Part shown: positions 4,947 through 6,229 of the stretch, piece after piece
How positions within the stretch are numbered: position 1 is the stretch's first letter
Layout: every line of letters starts with the position of its first letter
Assembly (NCBI GenBank): GCA_007121565.1
Contig: SKKI01000039.1
Coordinates: forward strand, 1-6,229
DNA length: 6,229 nt
Direction: 5' to 3'
Origin: Phycisphaerae bacterium
GTDB taxonomy: Bacteria; Planctomycetota; Phycisphaerae; Sedimentisphaerales; Anaerohalosphaeraceae
The notes under the pieces: generated by a model
Databases searched by the model: none
What the model was told of the DNA's origin: nothing
What the model saw: only the letters and a program-made list of their open reading frames with translations
Translations under genes and position numbers: made by a program

Positions 4947-6229
4947 ATGACAGGCAAAAAAAGTAAGAAAGATGAAGTTTTAGACCAGCAGGCGATCTCG
5001 CCCGACGAGCTGGATGAGTTGGATATCGACCCGCAAGAGGACGACGATACGGATGCTGTGTCGGACGATGTCGAGGTGTCCCGGGACGATGAGGCGATCT
5101 CGGATTCTGATGAGGAGACGTCAGACAGTCCGTCCGAGTCCGCCGAAGAGCAGGACCAGGCCGTCCTGGCCAGCCGTAAGAAGAAGATTGAGCAGGTCAT
5201 CGGCGCGATCATCCAAAAAGGGCGTGAAAAAGGGTATCTGACGTATGAGGAAATCAACGACACGCTGCCCGATGAAATCATCAGTCCGGCTCGTCTTGAC
5301 AGCCTGCTGATGACGCTGGATGAGCTCGGTGTGCAGATTCTGGATGAGGCGGATGTCGAAAAAGACACCGATGAGGATTTTGAGGACACTGACAAAATCG
5401 GCCGCGATGATGAGGAGGATGTCGTCGAAGACCTGCAGATTGAAGAGGAACTGGTCGAGGCCGAGGTTCGCAAGATTGACGATCCCATTCGGATGTATCT
5501 GACGCAGATGGGTGAGATACCGCTGCTGACGCGCGATGAGGAAATCAGTCTGGCACGCAAAATCGAGCTGACGCGCCTGGCGTTTCGCCGCAAGGTGCTC
5601 GAAAACGATTACTGTGCGCGGATGGCCGTCGAGATTCTTCAGCAGGTCGATGAGGGACTGCTGCCGTTTGACCGGACGATGAAAATGAGCAGCGGCGAAG
5701 GTCAGGAACGGCTGATCATCAAAAAACGGCTGCCGGTCAATATCGAGACTGTTACCCGGCTTCTGGATCGCAATGCCGAGCTGTTTTTTGAGTCAAAGGA
5801 ATCCGGCAATGTTGACCGGATGAAGGTCCTCGTTCGCCAGATTCATCGCAACCGCCGCAAGGTCGCGACGCTGCTTGAAGAGCTGACACTGCGCACCAGC
5901 CGGATTCAGCCGATGATGAAAAAGCTGCAGGGCGTTCAGACAAAGATGCACCAGGTTCAGGACATCCTGGATGCCGGCCCGGGACGCGACTATACGGCCG
6001 AGGATATTGAGGCCATCAAGCAGGAGCTGGACGGCCTGCAGGATTTGGTGCTGGAGACGCCACGGCAGCTTGACAAACGGCTGCGGGCCATTGAGGCGGT
6101 CTATGCCCAGTACGAAGAGGCCAAACGGCGGCTGTCCGGCGGCAACCTGCGGCTGGTGGTGTCCATCGCGAAAAAATACCGCAACCGCGGCCTGAGCTTT
6201 CTGGACATCATCCAGGAAGGCAATACCGG
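4947..6229 (+). CDS. rpoD: Primary sigma factor RpoD (sigma-70), N-terminal 427 residues, cut by the window end
   Basis: This is the housekeeping sigma factor that directs RNA polymerase to -35/-10 promoters. After a basic start (KKSKK), residues 20-70 are extremely acidic. Region 1.1 spans about 76-135 ([11 protein letters not shown] ... [12 protein letters not shown]). A second acidic linker runs to about 172. Region 1.2 is at 178-208 ([20 protein letters not shown]). A non-conserved, mostly helical spacer of about 187 residues follows. Region 2.1 begins near 397 ([20 protein letters not shown]), and the reading frame stops at the window edge in QEGNT, the start of region 2.2. The DNA-contacting regions 2.3-4.2 lie beyond. 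Start ATG 4947 has AAGGA 5 nt upstream. It sits directly behind dnaG, as in the dnaG-rpoD part of the E. coli macromolecular synthesis operon. The presence of regions 1.1 and 1.2 marks it as a group 1 sigma factor, not an alternative one. Confidence 0.95.
   Translation, partial: MTGKKSKKDEVLDQQAISPDELDELDIDPQEDDDTDAVSDDVEVSRDDEAISDSDEETSDSPSESAEEQDQAVLASRKKKIEQVIGAIIQKGREKGYLTYEEINDTLPDEIISPARLDSLLMTLDELGVQILDEADVEKDTDEDFEDTDKIGRDDEEDVVEDLQIEEELVEAEVRKIDDPIRMYLTQMGEIPLLTRDEEISLARKIELTRLAFRRKVLENDYCARMAVEILQQVDEGLLPFDRTMKMSSGEGQERLIIKKRLPVNIETVTRLLDRNAELFFESKESGNVDRMKVLVRQIHRNRRKVATLLEELTLRTSRIQPMMKKLQGVQTKMHQVQDILDAGPGRDYTAEDIEAIKQELDGLQDLVLETPRQLDKRLRAIEAVYAQYEEAKRRLSGGNLRLVVSIAKKYRNRGLSFLDIIQEGNT

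Noticed and set aside
4370..5593. 407-codon open frame on the minus strand, very Ser/Arg-rich
   Set aside because: It is the antisense of the end of dnaG and the acidic part of rpoD. The Ser runs are the reverse of GAT/GAG/GAC codons. It has no domain, and both sense genes are certain.
1..6229. CRISPR arrays, tRNA/rRNA genes, insertion sequences
   Set aside because: I saw no regularly spaced repeats, no tRNA-like sequence, no transposase and no flanking inverted repeats on either strand.

Overview
The window appears to come from a bacterial chromosome. It carries a replication/transcription core pair, dnaG (DNA primase) followed by the primary sigma factor gene rpoD, all on the + strand. The sigma factor has a long acidic N-terminus and a spacer of about 187 residues between regions 1.2 and 2.1. 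The primase has a compact CHC2 zinc finger. This style, with GC-rich codon use, suggests a planctomycete-like organism (perhaps Phycisphaerae). That placement is an inference from general look, not from a search.

Layout. Bases 1-186 are the GC-rich 3' end of an unidentified gene, closed by a textbook intrinsic terminator (225-252). A near-consensus sigma-70 promoter (193-222) lies across the entrance of that terminator and points into a two-gene unit. The unit is a COG4637-type AAA/ABC-like ATPase (305-1432) overlapping by 8 nt a DUF4276 protein (1425-2093). Such ATPase + TOPRIM-like pairs resemble two-component OLD/PARIS-style defence modules. The pair is visibly less GC-rich than the genes on either side, so it may be an acquired cassette. 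A HAD-superfamily phosphatase of beta-phosphoglucomutase type (2102-2785) follows after only 8 nt and is probably co-transcribed.

Bases 2786-3078 are non-coding or leader sequence. They contain a good promoter (2897-2924), a small hairpin, and a 10-bp hairpin followed by a U-rich tail that looks like an attenuator or terminator within the dnaG leader. A possible 43-codon leader ORF spans the hairpin and overlaps the proposed dnaG start. dnaG (3079-4899) and rpoD (4947 to the window end, truncated) are 47 bp apart and probably form one operon, comparable to the dnaG-rpoD part of the E. coli macromolecular synthesis operon.

Most worth following up are the ATPase/DUF4276 cassette with its promoter-over-terminator arrangement, and the possible attenuation leader in front of dnaG-rpoD.
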